This document shows, piece after piece, positions 49,737 through 62,639 of a stretch of 64,000 bases of DNA (position 1 is the stretch's first letter; the number at the start of each line of letters is the position of its first letter). This stretch comes from Microplitis mediator (Eukaryota; Arthropoda; Insecta; Hymenoptera; Braconidae). The stretch lies in the NCBI RefSeq assembly GCF_029852145.1, contig NC_079971.1:19556667-19620666 (forward strand). The letters are read 5' to 3'. Below the pieces are notes generated by a model that saw only the letters and a list, made by a program, of their open reading frames with translations, made no database searches and was not told the DNA's origin. The position numbers were made by a program, and so were the translations under genes.

Positions 49737-49763
49737 ACTTTCCAATCCCTCAATAAACCAAAC

Positions 49764-49779
49764 GGCCCTTTTCAGGGCC
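49764..49779 (+). terminator. Histone mRNA 3' stem-loop of H2B (right)
   Basis: GGCCCTTTTCAGGGCC, preceded by AATAAACCAAAC and followed by ACCAAATTTTTCAAAACG. Confidence 0.97.
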
Positions 49780-50595
49780 ACCAAATTTTTCAAAACGTAT
49801 AAATGCTTATCAAGTTGATTATTCCCGAGTAAATACCTTAATAAAAAAATTTTCATGCAACATTTCGCTACATAAGACAATTTTAACCTATGCTTCAAAC
49901 GTTACACGTATTCGATATGAACTTAGCTATAGTATTTATCTATTCTGCTAAAAATTTTCATATCACCAATTTCTAACCTAAACTAATAACTGGGCCGTCA
50001 ATTATGTAACCAATGCTACTTGAGGAGTTTCTGAGACTCATTTTTAAATCGGTATGGAACAAAAATTGAAATCCTATAAAAGCCAAATAAACCAGACGTT
50101 TACTTCATTAAAATGGTCATTTAAATTGTTAACCCAATTCCAATTATTTGATTGATTTTTTAGATATTTCTCTAAAACTAATATTTCTTATAAGATATAT
50201 CTGTACATCACGGAAACAACTTATCGGTAGCAGCTACCGATTGGCAATCGCTAGGTGTTAGCGATTATTTCGGTAGCTGTTACAGATTAATTTTGCTACA
50301 TACTATGGAAACTATTCCCATAATGCATAGCAAAAGTTCCCATAATTTTCTTTCCGTGCATATGAACATAGTAATAAATCCTGTTATTCCCTCATTAAAA
50401 GAAGTGATTTAAAACGATAAGAGAAAAAAAAATTTTAAATACTTTTTAATGCTTTTGAATACTTTTGAATCGCTCTTCTTATGAAAACTTAACATTACAA
50501 ATCGTTTTAAATCGCTTCTTTTAATAAGGCTTATAGGAATTTTTCCTATTGTGTTAAATAGGAACAATTCGAAAATCCATACAGGAAAATACGAC

Positions 50596-50827
50596 GGGGC
50601 CAGATATGGACCACGCTTGGCGCAATGCTGTCGATCTCTGGCCCATGCTTGTAAACCCGCTTTGGCCCAGCTTTGGCAAAAGTCTGGGATGATAACAGGG
50701 TGCCAGGCTTGGTTGTTACCAATGGCCCAGGCATCATTGCCAAGGCTGGCCCATGCGTGGTGGCCATAACTGAGCCATGCTTGTTTGCCAGACCTGGCCC
50801 ATGCTTGCTTGCCAGACTTGGCCCATG
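50596..50827 (-). repeat. 24-bp minisatellite, right arm
   Basis: Mirror of 28019-28250, with the same unit order and sequence reversed. Confidence 0.8.
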
Positions 50828-51351
50828 TATCGAAAAAATAAATAAATTTAATTTAAAAAAAAATTTATTATTATTATCCTAATAGAGTTTGTGATCATTA
50901 ACGTTTAAACTATTTAAGTGACGTAAATGACGTGAAAAAACTCGGTGAAAATTCTGCTGGGCTCTGGGCTCGAACTGCCGTTCTTCTGATCGCTAGGTTT
51001 GAACGGTAGCTACTGGATGAACCTACTAATGTTGAACCGAAACTTTTATATGTTGTACTTATTCATTTTACTACAACCACTTGGTTTTATGAAATTTAAA
51101 GAGCAATTAAATAAAGATTTTCGATTAAGAAAAAAACATAATAATTTCGTATTAGAGAGGGCGCTTGACCTGCAAAGTGGATAAACGTGCTTTTATAGTT
51201 GCTGCTGAAAAACCTAACTTTTGAAGTGATAGTAGTTTCAATAATTAACAGGAGTGATACTGAATAATGAAGTTAAGTGGGCCATAACAATAATACGAGT
51301 AAAAACATAATTTGAACTGCAAGAATAAGTAAAACAATAAAGGTCAATCAA

Positions 51352-52827
51352 TTGAACACAAAGGAGGTTAGTTTCTTTTTCTTTCTCTCTCTGTCTTGGG
51401 CAAAGGAAAGAATGGTGGAGAATGAAGGAACAGGACACAGTAGTATTAACGGGCACACACAGATGGCGGATGGAAACAACAACACAGCTAAGATCAGCAA
51501 TGACACTCCAAAAAGTAAGAGAGGTAGAAAGCCAAAACCTGAAAGCTGGCTACGAAACAACAATAACAGACCCCTGACTCCATATTTTACAAGGAGAGCT
51601 GCCAGCTTTGATAATGCAATTTACAGGAAGGAAGAATTCACTGAATGTGAGAAGCTAGGGGAGGATGTGACAGTTGATCTAAGTAAGGACAAAAGTGGCA
51701 TTACGAATGAAGATGAGTACGGAGATGGTAGTAATGACAGCCTAACAATACTTCCCGAGATGACAAGTACACCAAAACAAAAAAATTTGGAGGAAACTGA
51801 AGAGAGCAAAGAATCAAATCTTTCAGAGCCGAATAACACGATTAGAAGAATGGATGATGCGAGAGCACGGCATAATGTGTGCATGAACTGCACTAAAATG
51901 CAGGAACTTATCCAGAACATAAAAGTGGAGAACAACAAACTAAAAATATGGATTATGAGATCACTCAATGATTTTAGAAAAGAGATCCAAGAAGGCATGG
52001 CAACAAAAAGCGATGATATTGCTCGGGAGGCTGAAAATCCCCAATCTAACACACGACCACTTTGTCAAGACGCACAAACGCTCTTGCGGAGTCTAGAGCC
52101 ACTAAAAAACCTACAGGTTACAAGAGAAGGTGCACATACTACCCCCGAGGATCTAAGTATTGTGGGTGATAGGAGTCTAGAGGAAACAATTCATGCTCCT
52201 AAAAGTAAAAGCTCCTGTAATGGAAAAGAGAATAGACATAGGCCAGTGTCAGAAAGCATGACAGGTACACAACAGAATAATCAAGAGCCCGCAAACAACA
52301 CAGTCAGCAGGAAGCAGAATAGGAATAAGAAAACGTATGGGACAGTCCACTTTGACAAGCCGGTAAGAAAACCAGAAAGGCTCAGACATGATGAAATGGA
52401 GAGTGAACGATGCGTCAGGCAAGCTAGGAGGAATAACATTGTAGTTAGAGGAAACCTGCAGGACAACTGGAATAATACAATGACAGCAGGTAAATATCTG
52501 AAAAATGCCTTCAACATCAACCCGGGAATCAAAGCAATCAAAAGAATGGGTAACAAAACACTTGTTACATTAGGCTCGATTGACGTCAAGAAAGTCATCA
52601 TGGCCCAAAGGTCAAAGCTGAAAGGTTCAGACATATGGGTTGATGATGATTATACCCCACGAGAGGCCGCAATACAACGATGGATTGAACAAGAAGCTGA
52701 GTATGAACGACAAAGTGGAAAAGAAGCAACAACTAAATATATGAAGTTGTGGACTCAAGGAACTTGGTGGAGATGGAATGATCTAAGAGGGGATTTGGTA
52801 ACAATGCCCTTTCGGATCAGTGCATAG
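51352..52827 (+). CDS. LINE ORF1 (RNA-binding gag-like protein), right arm
   Basis: Mirror of 26019-27494: same length, same AT-hook-like motif, coiled coil and RRM-like end. Visible differences are IKRMGNKT here against IKRIGNKT and WVDDDYTP against WVDDNYTP. Overlaps the ORF2 remnant by 8 bp. Confidence 0.85.
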   Translation: MNTKEVSFFFFLSLSWAKERMVENEGTGHSSINGHTQMADGNNNTAKISNDTPKSKRGRKPKPESWLRNNNNRPLTPYFTRRAASFDNAIYRKEEFTECEKLGEDVTVDLSKDKSGITNEDEYGDGSNDSLTILPEMTSTPKQKNLEETEESKESNLSEPNNTIRRMDDARARHNVCMNCTKMQELIQNIKVENNKLKIWIMRSLNDFRKEIQEGMATKSDDIAREAENPQSNTRPLCQDAQTLLRSLEPLKNLQVTREGAHTTPEDLSIVGDRSLEETIHAPKSKSSCNGKENRHRPVSESMTGTQQNNQEPANNTVSRKQNRNKKTYGTVHFDKPVRKPERLRHDEMESERCVRQARRNNIVVRGNLQDNWNNTMTAGKYLKNAFNINPGIKAIKRMGNKTLVTLGSIDVKKVIMAQRSKLKGSDIWVDDDYTPREAAIQRWIEQEAEYERQSGKEATTKYMKLWTQGTWWRWNDLRGDLVTMPFRISA

Positions 52828-54921
52828 TAAAAAAAGTGATTTGAAGGTCCTCCTCTGGAATGTCACTGGAATTAAAAATGTGAAGGAAGCTTGGAAAGAT
52901 CTGGAGGAGGCGGATATTGTAATATTACAGGAAACGTGGTTAACTGATAAACAGGAAGGTAAAGCTATAAACAGACGAAGCAAAAAGTTCAAATGGTGGT
53001 CGAAACCAGCTGTAAAAAACAGAGGAACCAGAGGGCGTGTGAGTGGAGGGCAGCTAGTGGGGATTCAGCAGAATATGAAGGGTGATTGGACTGTGAAAGA
53101 ATAAAGATTTGGTCTAATCATCACAGCAAAGACTCACCGCATTATAACCTTGTATAACAATGTAGGAATAAAAAAAGTGATTCCATTTCTAACGACTGAA
53201 ATAGATAAAGGAATTAATGAAAGCTCGATCATCACAATAATTGGAGACTGCAATGCGAGGGTCGGAGAAAGCCCTGGATACTGTTTCAGTGACTGGGAAG
53301 GTGTGAGGAAGAATAGTAGAGTTTCTCAAGATAAAACGATTAATAGTGAAGGACACATGTTAATTAATATGTGCGAAGAACTAGGTATAAGTATAGCAAA
53401 TGGATCTGTAAGCGGCGATGAGTCGGGTAAGGTAACTTTTGTAGGGGATAAGGATGAATCATGTGCGTCTGTGCTGGATCTCGTGCTATGTGTAGGGGCG
53501 CAAAGCCTCCAAAGAGTCAAAAAAATATCAGTCGGCATCAGACCCGAGTCAGATCATTTACCGATAACAGTGGTTCTAGGTACAGATCTGGACCAACCTC
53601 CAGGTGAACAAAGGCCGTCTCAGAATAGTACAGAGAAGTTCTGTAAAAAGAAAGATATACTATGCTGGAACTCAGAAAAAGCAGCAGAATATATTGAAAC
53701 CTTAGCGGAAATGTGGCAGGAACAAGATGCAATAGCAGACCCAGTGTCATAGACCCAATTAAAAACAATTATGACCAACGCGGCGAGGAATTGCAGGATG
53801 ACGAAAAAAGCAAAGAGTCCAAGAAATCCTAACATAGAACCGTGGTATAATCAAAAATGTCGCATAACGAAAAAAAACGTCTGGATGAGGTTAAAACAGT
53901 TTTTAGCAAAGAGGACAACAGAAAATAAGAGATTGTTGAACGAAAGCAGGAAAGAATTTCAGAGTACGAGAAAAGAAGCTGAGAAATCCTGGAAAGAACA
54001 AAAATGGTTACAACTTAATATGTGTAATGACATGACAGCGTGGTGGAAAATCATAAACACATACAGAGGAAGAGGCTCCAACATTGTGAGTGATGAAATT
54101 AGCGCAATAGAGTGGACGAAGCATTTTTCGACGTTATTAAATTGCAACCTGAGAGATGAAGGCACAGTGAACCATTATACTTTGCAGAAAACCCAAACTG
54201 AGACTGACAGAGACTTGATGGAGAATTCTGACCTAGATGGAGAATTCAGCATGATGGAGCTCACAAGAACCCTAAAAACTCTCAAGAACTCCAAAGCGGC
54301 TGGTGAAGATGGTATCTCAGCAGAATTCATCAAGAATATACCTCGCAAACGTCACCTAGAAATCCTAAATATGATAAACAGTATCTAGACAACATGTGAG
54401 ATCTCGGAGGGATGGGACACTGCGATCATTGTTCCCATATTTAAAACAGGGGATCCTAATGACCCAGCAAACTACAGAGGTATATCTCTGCTGGATGCTG
54501 GATACAAATTACTCACGATGATGATGGCAAAAAGACTTAGTGCATGGCTTGAAGTGAATGAAAAAATGAGAGAAAGTCAAGCAGGATACAGAAGAAATAG
54601 GGGGACCAGGGACCATGTATTTGCCCTCAACTCTATAATAGGCAACCAGTTAAAACAAAAAGGTGAAAAGCTTTACATCTGTTTCGTGGACTACAAGAAT
54701 GCTTTTGACAGAGCAAATATGAAGATCTTGATGGAAAAGTGCACAAGCTAGGAATAACGGGAAGAATGTTTCAAATGATAGGAAAGATTTATGACAGCAC
54801 ACTAAATCAAATCCAGGTAGGAAACAAGCTCACAGAGAAGTTCAAGTCAACAAGTGGAGTACGACAAGGATGCGCTTTAAGCGCCATCCTGTACAACATA
54901 TATACAGACGACGTTGATGAT
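52820..54921 (+). pseudogene. LINE ORF2 remnant (right arm)
   Basis: Mirror of 23925-26026 with the same stops, frameshifts and 3' truncation. Residue differences seen: NDMTAWW here against NDMAAWW, and RHLEILN against RHLGILN. Both are G/A transitions. Confidence 0.9.
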
Positions 54922-55143
54922 ATTTTTTTTTTATTTAATTTATTTATATACTTTTTTTGTCACTATGCGATGTAATATATTTTTTTAAATATTTATTTAA
55001 CATAGAGTCAGGAATAGTTCAAATACTGCTACAGTCACGTAAAAATGAGAGACGGTATACTTGAACACACGATGCCATCTCGTTCAACTTTTGGGTCTTA
55101 CGTTTGAAATTGCGAGATATACCTGAACGACTAAATTTCATAT

Positions 55144-56336
55144 AAAAAAATCGGTCTGTCAGTTGACCCTGCGGGCCAGCCCCAAAACTTCCCGCTGTTT
55201 TCGAGCTTGTTGAGCTCGAAAACATTATTGTGATTACATTTTCGAACTCTTCGAGCTCGCAAATACTTTTGTATGCCATTGTTTTGTAAAAAACCATTTT
55301 TTAGCATTTCCTTCTCCCACGATATCTCGCGAACGAATTAATCGACTTTGATGGTTGAGGTGGCATTCGACGCGGCTTATAGAGTTTTAGAGCTGATTAG
55401 ATTTTGGAATCAATCCATCGAGCAAATTAAAAGTTATCCTAATAAAACATTTTCGAAAAAATTTTATTTTTGAAATATCTCTGAACGCACCCTACTGATT
55501 AAGTTCAAATTTTTACGGCTTCAAGACAGTAACAAGCCGCGTTGAATGACACCTCAACGATCAAAATCGGTTCATCCGTTTAAGAGTTATGAATATTTAC
55601 ATACATACATACGTACGTACGTACACACATACCTACACTCGGACATCATCGTGAAATTAGTCAGGATAGCTTCCTAGGACCTCGAAACGTCGACATCTGA
55701 TGGAAATTCGATTTTCGTAAATCGGACCGAAACCAATAACTTCCCGAATTTTTGAAAATTTACAATTTTCTTAGCGGGAAGTTAAAAATCTGTCTATCGA
55801 TCTATTCGAGCTCGAAAATACTTTTGTGTGCCATTGTTTTCGAAAAAAACTGATTTTAGCATTTCTCTCTCCCACGATATCTCAGGAACGAATTGACCGA
55901 TTTTGATGGTTAAGGTGGCAATCGGCGTATTTCATTGAGTTCTAGAGCTGATAAAATTTTGAAATTGTTTGGTTCAATTGTTTTGAAGATATTCACAAAA
56001 AACCGTTTTTTACCATTTCTTTCGCCCGCGATAACTCTCGAACGAATACTCCGATTGAGATGGCTAAGGCGGCAATCGACGCGTTTTATCAAGTTCTAGA
56101 GCTGATTAGATTTTGAAGTTGATCGTATAAGTCGTTTCTAAGAAATCAATACAAATCTAAAGAAAAAAAAATTTTTTTTTTCGTAATTCGCCAATATTTT
56201 CGAGTCTACTTGATCAAATGATCTGAAATTTCCAGAAAAGTTGATGGCCAACAAGCTCTTTCGATTGCCGCCTTAACCATCCAAATCGGTTCATTAGTTA
56301 AAAAGTTATAGACCTGTCACACACACACACACACAC

Positions 56337-56373
<37 letters not shown>

Positions 56374-56535
56374 TACATACATACATACAGACACTCGGAA
56401 ATCATTCTAAAAATAGTCAGAATAGCTTCCTCGGACCTCAAAACGTCGACATCTGATGAAATTTCGATTTTCGCAAATCGGGGTGAAAACAATAACTTCC
56501 CAATTTTTCGAAAATCGTCGATTTTCTTAGCGGGC
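55144..56535 (-). repeat. Two head-to-tail copies of the AGCGGGAAGTTAA repeat family (right arm)
   Basis: Mirror of 22309-23702. The CA microsatellite at about 56317-56388 is 2 bp different in length from the left-arm GT tract, the only length difference found between arms. Confidence 0.75.
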
Positions 56536-56833
56536 AGTTAAAAATGATTGAAACACCTTATAAACAATAGAATATTTGCAAAATGATTTATATTCTTGAT
56601 TGGTCAAGTTTTTTTGTTGAATGCTTAAATATTTTACGTTATTTCATCATTTTTCTATTGTGGTAGTGACTATCATTTTTATTCAAAAATGAATACTAAT
56701 TGACACTTTGAATGATCCCGTCATTAGATATTAAATAAATTATAATATTTAGTTTTAGCATTAAAAAATATTTCTTATATCATTAAATAAGACATCAAAT
56801 TATCTTAATATAGATTAAATATTAATGTTTACG

Positions 56834-57041
56834 AATGATACTGAAGTTAGCCGACGTTTAATAATTTTTTGATTAGTTTCAAAACGATAACTTATAAAAA
56901 AAAAAAAATATTAAAAAAAATTGCACTTGTAGTTTTTTAAATTCTTTACATGTGCATATTTTTATTTATTTTTTTTCTTATAATTGATCCGTTGAAAAAA
57001 AAATTAAAAAATTGTTGATTGTCTGCTAACTTCAGGATCAT
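56834..57041. mobile_element. MITE of the ACTGAAGTTAGC family (right arm)
   Basis: Mirror of 21803-22010, sum 78844. It lies at the outer edge of the essentially identical part of the arm. Confidence 0.8.
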
Positions 57042-57136
57042 TGTTTACGACAGGAGTTTTTTGATAATATAAGAATTTCCAAACTGTTTAAGTATTAGGA
57101 CCATTTTTGAAATTGTTCAAGTACTAGGTACTTTAC

Positions 57137-57721
57137 CTTATTCCCTGATTTAAGAAAATGATTCACTCAATGATCAATGTATACCTATATAGTATTATAA
57201 TTGAATATTTTGAATCATTGTTTTATATCAGGGTTAAAATTAGTACTTGTGTTTAAATCTATTGTTAAAATTCCGAAGAGTGACAATAAACCGAATAATT
57301 AATGATAATAATTTTCCATCTGACATCGAGTTAACAATTCTGTTTATCCTCTTCTCCACAATTATTGCAGCCTCAACAACAGTGACATCTATAATAGAAC
57401 TACTCATCAGCTGTTCTCACATCATGAGTTCAAGCTTCTTACTTTGTTGTTATTCACCATAATTTAAAGTCTATCAAAAATTATCCACAAAAATTATAAA
57501 AAAAAAAAAACCTTCAAAATTAGAATAATTACATTAATTAATATTTTAAAAACCTATACTTCAGAAGTAAAAATAAAATAGTTTTAATTCAGAAAAACCA
57601 AATAAAATAAATTATTAATTTCATTGCATATTTTTTTTATTAAATTTTTAAATTGTATTTTTGAATAAATTTAGTAATTAATTTTTTCCAATCAATGATT
57701 GCGTAAGAAATAATTTAAAAA
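57137..57721. other. Intergenic DNA between the right arm and the aminopeptidase gene
   Basis: AT-rich. An open frame at 57247-57462 (71 residues, Ser/Ile-rich) has no recognisable domain and I do not call it a gene. The promoter of the aminopeptidase should lie here; no TATA box was convincing. Confidence 0.5.
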
Positions 57722-60700
57722 ATGTTTAAAAAAACATTATTTATTCAAACTCCTCCCATCAGACATTTATTCAAAGAAGTTTTTGAAAAGGTACAGTGTA
57801 TTTATAATTCATAAATTATTGTTTTTATAAATATACTTTATATTTATCAGATAAATCCATTTAAGAAAAAAGTACACGAGCGTATATTAATTGATAATGA
57901 ATTCGGAAAATATGAAGCTGTTTGGCCTTGGGATGTTACATACAAAAAAAGAGAATTTCCAAGCTATATAAGATTACCTAAATATGCATCATCTTCATAC
58001 GGTATGCCTGAGCATGTTGATATGGATCATATTGAAATTAAAGACGATCGGCAAATCGAGTGTATGAGAAAAAGTTGCGCATTAGCTAAAAAAATTTTGA
58101 ACAGCGTTGGACCCTTAATTAAGGTAACTTGTTATTATTTAATTTTAAATAGTCTATTATGTGACAAGAGACGAAACAAAACGATTTCAGACCAGGGTAA
58201 AGTCGGTTGACATCACCCACAGCGTGAAATTGTTTTTCGTCCTTAGTTACAATCTATAATTTATTCATGACTACCTGGATTAGAACTTGAAGTTTCACTG
58301 TCAGCAGCCAGCCAGAAACAAGTTGATTTGACCAATGGTGTGATCAACTATTAGCGTAAGCGTAAATTGTCATTTGCGATTTATAATTAAGCATAAACTA
58401 CAGTCGACTACCCGTCATAAGCCTGGTCTAGGGGACGTAGGGGAAATTTTTCTGGGAATTTCAGTCTTCCCTGGTGGAAATTTTTCGGACTTTTCTCTGA
58501 ATAACTCTGAAAAAGTCTTTAGAACTTTAGAACTGAGTTTTTCAGAGAAAATTCCGAAAAATTTCCACCAGGGTTTCCACTATTGGGCGTTTAGTTTTGT
58601 TCTCGACTATTCGTTATAAGCCTGTTTTATTTTAGATGATTTGAAAGTTCACAATTATGTTTTGTTACATACGCTACTATCCCGATTTTTCTGGTGCTTA
58701 TAGCGCTAAAATAAATACTTATATTTTTACACAAACAATAATTATAATGCAAAAAATTATAATGATAACGGTGTTGATTACAGTAATAGTAAAAATAATA
58801 ATTTTGTTGATAAACATAATGTTTAATAAAACTTTTCAATTGTAACAGAAGCTTTAAATGTAATTTATAATTATAATTTCGAACAATAAATTATATTTTA
58901 CTTAATAATGATTAAATTACTCCTCGCGAAACATAGATAGTAAATTTTCATCATTAATTTGTCTATTTTTTCCAATTGTTAGTTTATGATTTTGACAATT
59001 TTAACGGAGGCCTATAACGGGTTCTCTGGTACGAAACTCAGAGTGGTTCTGTGGAGGAAACTGTTTGGACTCAGTAACTCCCATTTGAGGAGAAGGGGCT
59101 TATGAAGGGCAGGCTTATAACGGGTAGTCGACTGTACAAATACTATTTCTTACTTACACTAATTTTTAAAGAACTTAATCACTGTCAGAACTGGCATTTA
59201 TGTGAATAAAATTAATGGTCTGACATTACTATTAAATAAATGACAAGTACACGGAAAAAATGTACTATAGAAATTGAGAATGACAAGTAATATAATGATA
59301 AAGTGATCAGTAAATATTACCATTCTAAATAGTTATTCTTTGATTCATAATTAAAACGTGAATAATTACAGGATAAGGTAATGGTCTATAATCGGGACTC
59401 CACCTGTTTATATCAAGCAAAAATCCAAATGTAGACAAATTGCCTTAAAACCAATTTCATTCTCTATCATTTGTCGGCGGATTGAAGATACGTGTGCTTC
59501 ATTAGGTGTTTTGTAAGCCACAGTAAGTTATAAGTGTATACCAAAAGTATAAATTATGCTTGATTTAGCTGTTAAGTTCATTATTTTCCAGTTCCGTGCT
59601 ACACTCCACTATTTGACATATTTTTCTTTTCATTCTATGTATTGACTCTTAAGTCATATATTTAAGGTGTAAGCACTTGGAACTTTGAAAAATATGTGGA
59701 GTCCCACTTCTAGACCATTACCGAAAATTGACGATACGTATTATAAAATTTATTATTTGGAATGTTAAAATTCCCCACATTGATACCCGGGTTTCGGGTT
59801 ATAATTTCAAATTAATTTTTAAAGTTTATTTTTTTCCGTGCATCAGAGTTTCAGTCTACCCGCTGACTGAAGGCATTTACAATTTACGCGTTTGCTAATA
59901 TTCATTTGCAGCATTGGACTGAAATTAGCTTATTTAGACTGGCTGTAGAGACACTGAAACTTTAAGTTTCGATGCTGGTATCATGAAAAAAATTAATTTG
60001 TATTAATAAATTAACGTTAACCAGCAAGGAGTAACAACTGAATGTATCGATGAAGCAGTACATGAAATGATTGTATCACACGGTGCTTACCCAAGTCCTT
60101 TAAATTATTTACGTTATCCAAAATCAATTTGTACAAGTGTAAATAATATTGCGTGTCATGGAATTCCTGATAATAGACCACTTGTGAACGGCGACATTCT
60201 CAATGTTGATATTACGGTATAAGAAAAATTTATTGTTATTTAGCATAGATATGATTTTATTCATTCCGCGCCTTTTGATCCCTGACAAAATATCCTCGGA
60301 CAATATATTCCTGCGGCAAAATATTTCCGATTAATTCTCTCAACGCTATAACTTTTCATAAAAATTTTATAACATCTTTTTTAGAAGAATAATATAAAAT
60401 AAGTCAACACATGTGGTTAAAATGAGACTATGCCCTGTCAAAAAAATCCATGTGAGATTGCATGACAGCCAGAGTATTTAAAGGACGTTCTCATATATAA
60501 AAATTTCACTGTGGGTTAATTGTATTCAAGGACGTTCTCAGCAATTTTTTTTTTAAAATTGATAGAATAGAAAAAAATAAAATATAACAATATAAAATAA
60601 AATAAAAAAAAAAAAGAAAACAAATATTCTATATTATTAAGAGAATAAGGAAAATTTTGTTCCCGCCATATCTATATGATAGAATTAGTTAATGTTATTG

Positions 60701-62093
60701 AAATTGGTATTATTAGATAGGTCTTGATTTGAATATGTGCCTTTTCATAGTTTAAACTTTTTTAGTTTCCAAGTATTGAGATAAATAGATTTATCTGTAT
60801 CATTCGAATTACATTTAAATTACGCGAGAAAAAAGACGATCGTATTTATTTTCTTTAAATAAATTAATACTTTAATTATTCTGTCACTAAATATGACTGA
60901 ATGTTACTGAATATATAGCTATATTATTTATATCGCGTTACTTATTCCAAAATGACAGATTTTTATACTCCCTTCTGGTTTTAAGAAGCTTCTCAATGCC
61001 AAAAAAGTGTGCACAGAAAAAAAAAAGGATTCATTGACACAAAAAATCGTTACTCGCCTAAAGAAAATTTTTACTTACCCCAAGAAATTCTTTGCATCAT
61101 GAATTGAAAACAAAAATTTATTTAGAACTAGAAAAAATTACTTGGTGCAAGAAATTATTTCTTGACCAAAAAAATCTTTTCTCGCTCCAAGACAATTTTT
61201 GTATTTAATTGATAATGCATAAAATTTCTTGGTGCAAATTAAAATTTTTTGCGGCAAGAAATCCTTTTTTTCTGCGTATTTTATAAATTTAGTAGTGATA
61301 GTTGGACAGTCACGTAGTGACTGCAGGTTGCTCGTAGTCTTTAATACACAGAAGAAAAGGATTTCTTGGAGCAAAAAATTTTTATTCACCCTAACAAATG
61401 TTTTGCATTATGAATTGAAAACGAAATTTTTTTTGGGGTGAGAGAAAATTTCTAGTCCTAAGAAAATTTTTGTTGTCATGTCATTGCTCCAAGAAATCCT
61501 TTTTTTCTGTCTACATTGGATATTTTGTCGTGTGGATATTTTGTCCGGAGATCAAAACGCACGTTACCATTTTATTTATTACAGAATTTTTTATATAATA
61601 ACTTTATTTTTATAAAAGGTATATTTAGATGGATATCACGGTGATTGTTCAACGATGTTTGCTGTTGGAAATATTGATAGCCATGCTAAAAAACTTATTG
61701 AAACTACAAAAAATTGTCTTGATGCTGCTATTAGTATTTGCAAACCAAATGAAGATTTTAAAACCATAGGTCGTATTATACATTTTATATTATTTATAGC
61801 TCTGGTTAAGTGGCATTCTCAGAAAATGCCCCTCTTCGCGGCACTTTAGAATTATTTCCGTTGTTTTTATTTATCCTGATTAAAATTAAATTTGATTCCT
61901 CGAGAATTTCATAATATAAAAATATAAATTTTTATGTAGGAATATAATTTCATGTAAAATAATTTTATTTATTCTATTTCAGGTTCTACTATTGAAAAGT
62001 TAGCAAATGAAAATGGTTTTTCAGTTATTCCAGCGTTTTGTGGTCATGGGATTGGAAGTTATTTTCATGGACCTCCGGATATTTATCATTTCG
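57722..62093 (+). CDS. METAP1D: Methionine aminopeptidase 1D, mitochondrial (five exons, 3' end beyond window)
   Basis: Exons 57722-57790, 57851-58123, 60025-60216, 61619-61769 and 61983-62093 join with matching phases (0, 0, 0, 1, then open). The N-terminus (MFKKTLFIQTPPIRHLF) is basic and hydrophobic like a mitochondrial presequence. The pita-bread fold motifs follow family order: GMPEHVDM, AYPSPLNYLRYPKSICTSVN, CHGIPDNRPL, then metal ligands Asp in NVDIT (residue 176), Asp in GYHGD (187) and His in GHGIGSYFHG (250). The two glutamate ligands would be in exons past 64000; none was found by eye in 62094-64000. The enzyme removes initiator methionine from organelle-made proteins. Introns 2, 3 and 5 are swollen by MITEs, but the coding frame is intact. 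Confidence 0.92.
58401..59134. mobile_element. TA-flanked MITE with CAGTCGACTACCCGTCATAA ends, copy 2
   Basis: TA on both sides; ends CAGTCGACTACCCGTCATAA and TTATAACGGGTAGTCGACTG are inverted. It runs in opposite orientation to the 12408-13018 copy and is interrupted by the small hairpin MITE at 58469-58573. Confidence 0.88.
58469..58573. mobile_element. About 105-bp hairpin MITE nested in the TA-flanked MITE
   Basis: Same family as 9394-9488 (CCCTGGTGGAAATTTTTCGG ends). The empty site is preserved in the other copy of the host element: GTCTTCTCACTACTGGGCG (minus strand, near 12950) against GTCTTC and TTTCCACTATTGGGCG flanking the insertion here. Confidence 0.9.
59250..59840. mobile_element. 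Palindromic elements in METAP1D intron 2
   Basis: ACACGGAAAAAATGTAC (59251) and TTTTTTTCCGTGCAT (59828) are inverted ends. Inside, AAGGTAATGGTCTATAATCG (59375) pairs imperfectly with TCTAGACCATTACCGAAAA near 59709, and GGGACTCCAC with GTGGAGTCCC. This suggests one foldback element about 590 bp long, or two nested ones. Confidence 0.6.
60745..61335 (+). repeat. Dispersed repeat with nested MITE, copy 2
   Basis: Direct-orientation match of 5510-6100, about 55 kb away, sharing CTGTCACTAAATATGACTGA, the nested MITE (61011-61276) and the end AGTCACGTAGTGACTGCAGG. Confidence 0.75.
61011..61276. mobile_element. MITE with GCACAGAAAAAA...TTTTTTTCTGC ends, copy 3
   Basis: Inverted ends and GGATTCATTGACACAAAAAA after the left end, like 5779-6042. 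Its body is full of CAAGAAAT/ATTTCTTG motifs. Confidence 0.75.
61347..61510. mobile_element. MITE with ACACAGAAGAAAAGG...CCTTTTTTTCTGT ends, copy 4
   Basis: Shorter member of the same family; ends GAAAAGGATTTCTTGGAGCA and TGCTCCAAGAAATCCTTTTT are inverted. Confidence 0.8.
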
Positions 62094-62639
62094 GTATAAA
62101 AAAAACACTTATTTCAATTCGTCATCACTGTTTAAAAATTCTATATGGATTTCTATGATGTATTCGGCTGGATTCCTATAGAATCCTATGGGTTTTCATC
62201 TGGATTCCAATCAGGAATTTTCGACAAAGGAAATTTTTCCCACAAGTTCCTATGAAATCCTTTAGTTTTCTCTATGGATTCCCACATAAATCGATATTTC
62301 TATGATATTTTCGATCAACCCATATAAAATTTTTCAGATAGTGATGTTTCAAATGTTTTTAAGTCAAGTCTCTAGACATTTTAGTCCAAATTTTCATCTC
62401 AGACAAACAATTGAACAAAGGTCCTGATTAAGAACTCCAATTGAATCCTATAAGAATTTTTTTATATTTTATTTTCAACCGTCAGTTTCCGGTTGAATCC
62501 GAGGACAAATTTTTAATTAATTTTAATCGAGTTTTTAGTCAGAAGAACGATGCTCGATGCGTTACTTTATAATCTAGCAATCTACGTTTTAATTGTTCAA
62601 AAATTATTATTTGTTTAAAAAAAATGAAGATTCTATTTA

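Larger units (their letters stand above)
58163..59995 (+). mobile_element. Dispersed repeat, second copy, in METAP1D intron 2
   Basis: GTAAAGTCGGTTGACATCAC and AACTATTAGCGTAAGCGTAA match the copy at 18178-19060. Inner ends TACCTGGATTAGAACTTGAA (about 58268) and AAGTTTCGATGCTGGTA (about 59966) are inverted, with TCATG on both sides. It has been interrupted by the TA-flanked MITE at 58401-59134 and by further palindromic elements. Confidence 0.65.
60268..61560. mobile_element. Large GCG(C/T)TTTTGA...TCAAAACGC element in METAP1D intron 3
   Basis: Left end GCGCCTTTTGATCCCTGACA with AAAATATC, right end GATATTTTGTCCGGAGATCA with AAACGC, inverted and matching the small MITE at 14232-14399. Contains the dispersed repeat 60745-61335 and two MITEs (61011-61276, 61347-61510). 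It fills most of the 1.4-kb intron. Confidence 0.65.

Noticed and set aside
57247..57462. 71-residue hydrophobic/Ser-rich open frame before METAP1D
   Set aside because: No recognisable domain, no splice context and a composition expected of AT-rich DNA.
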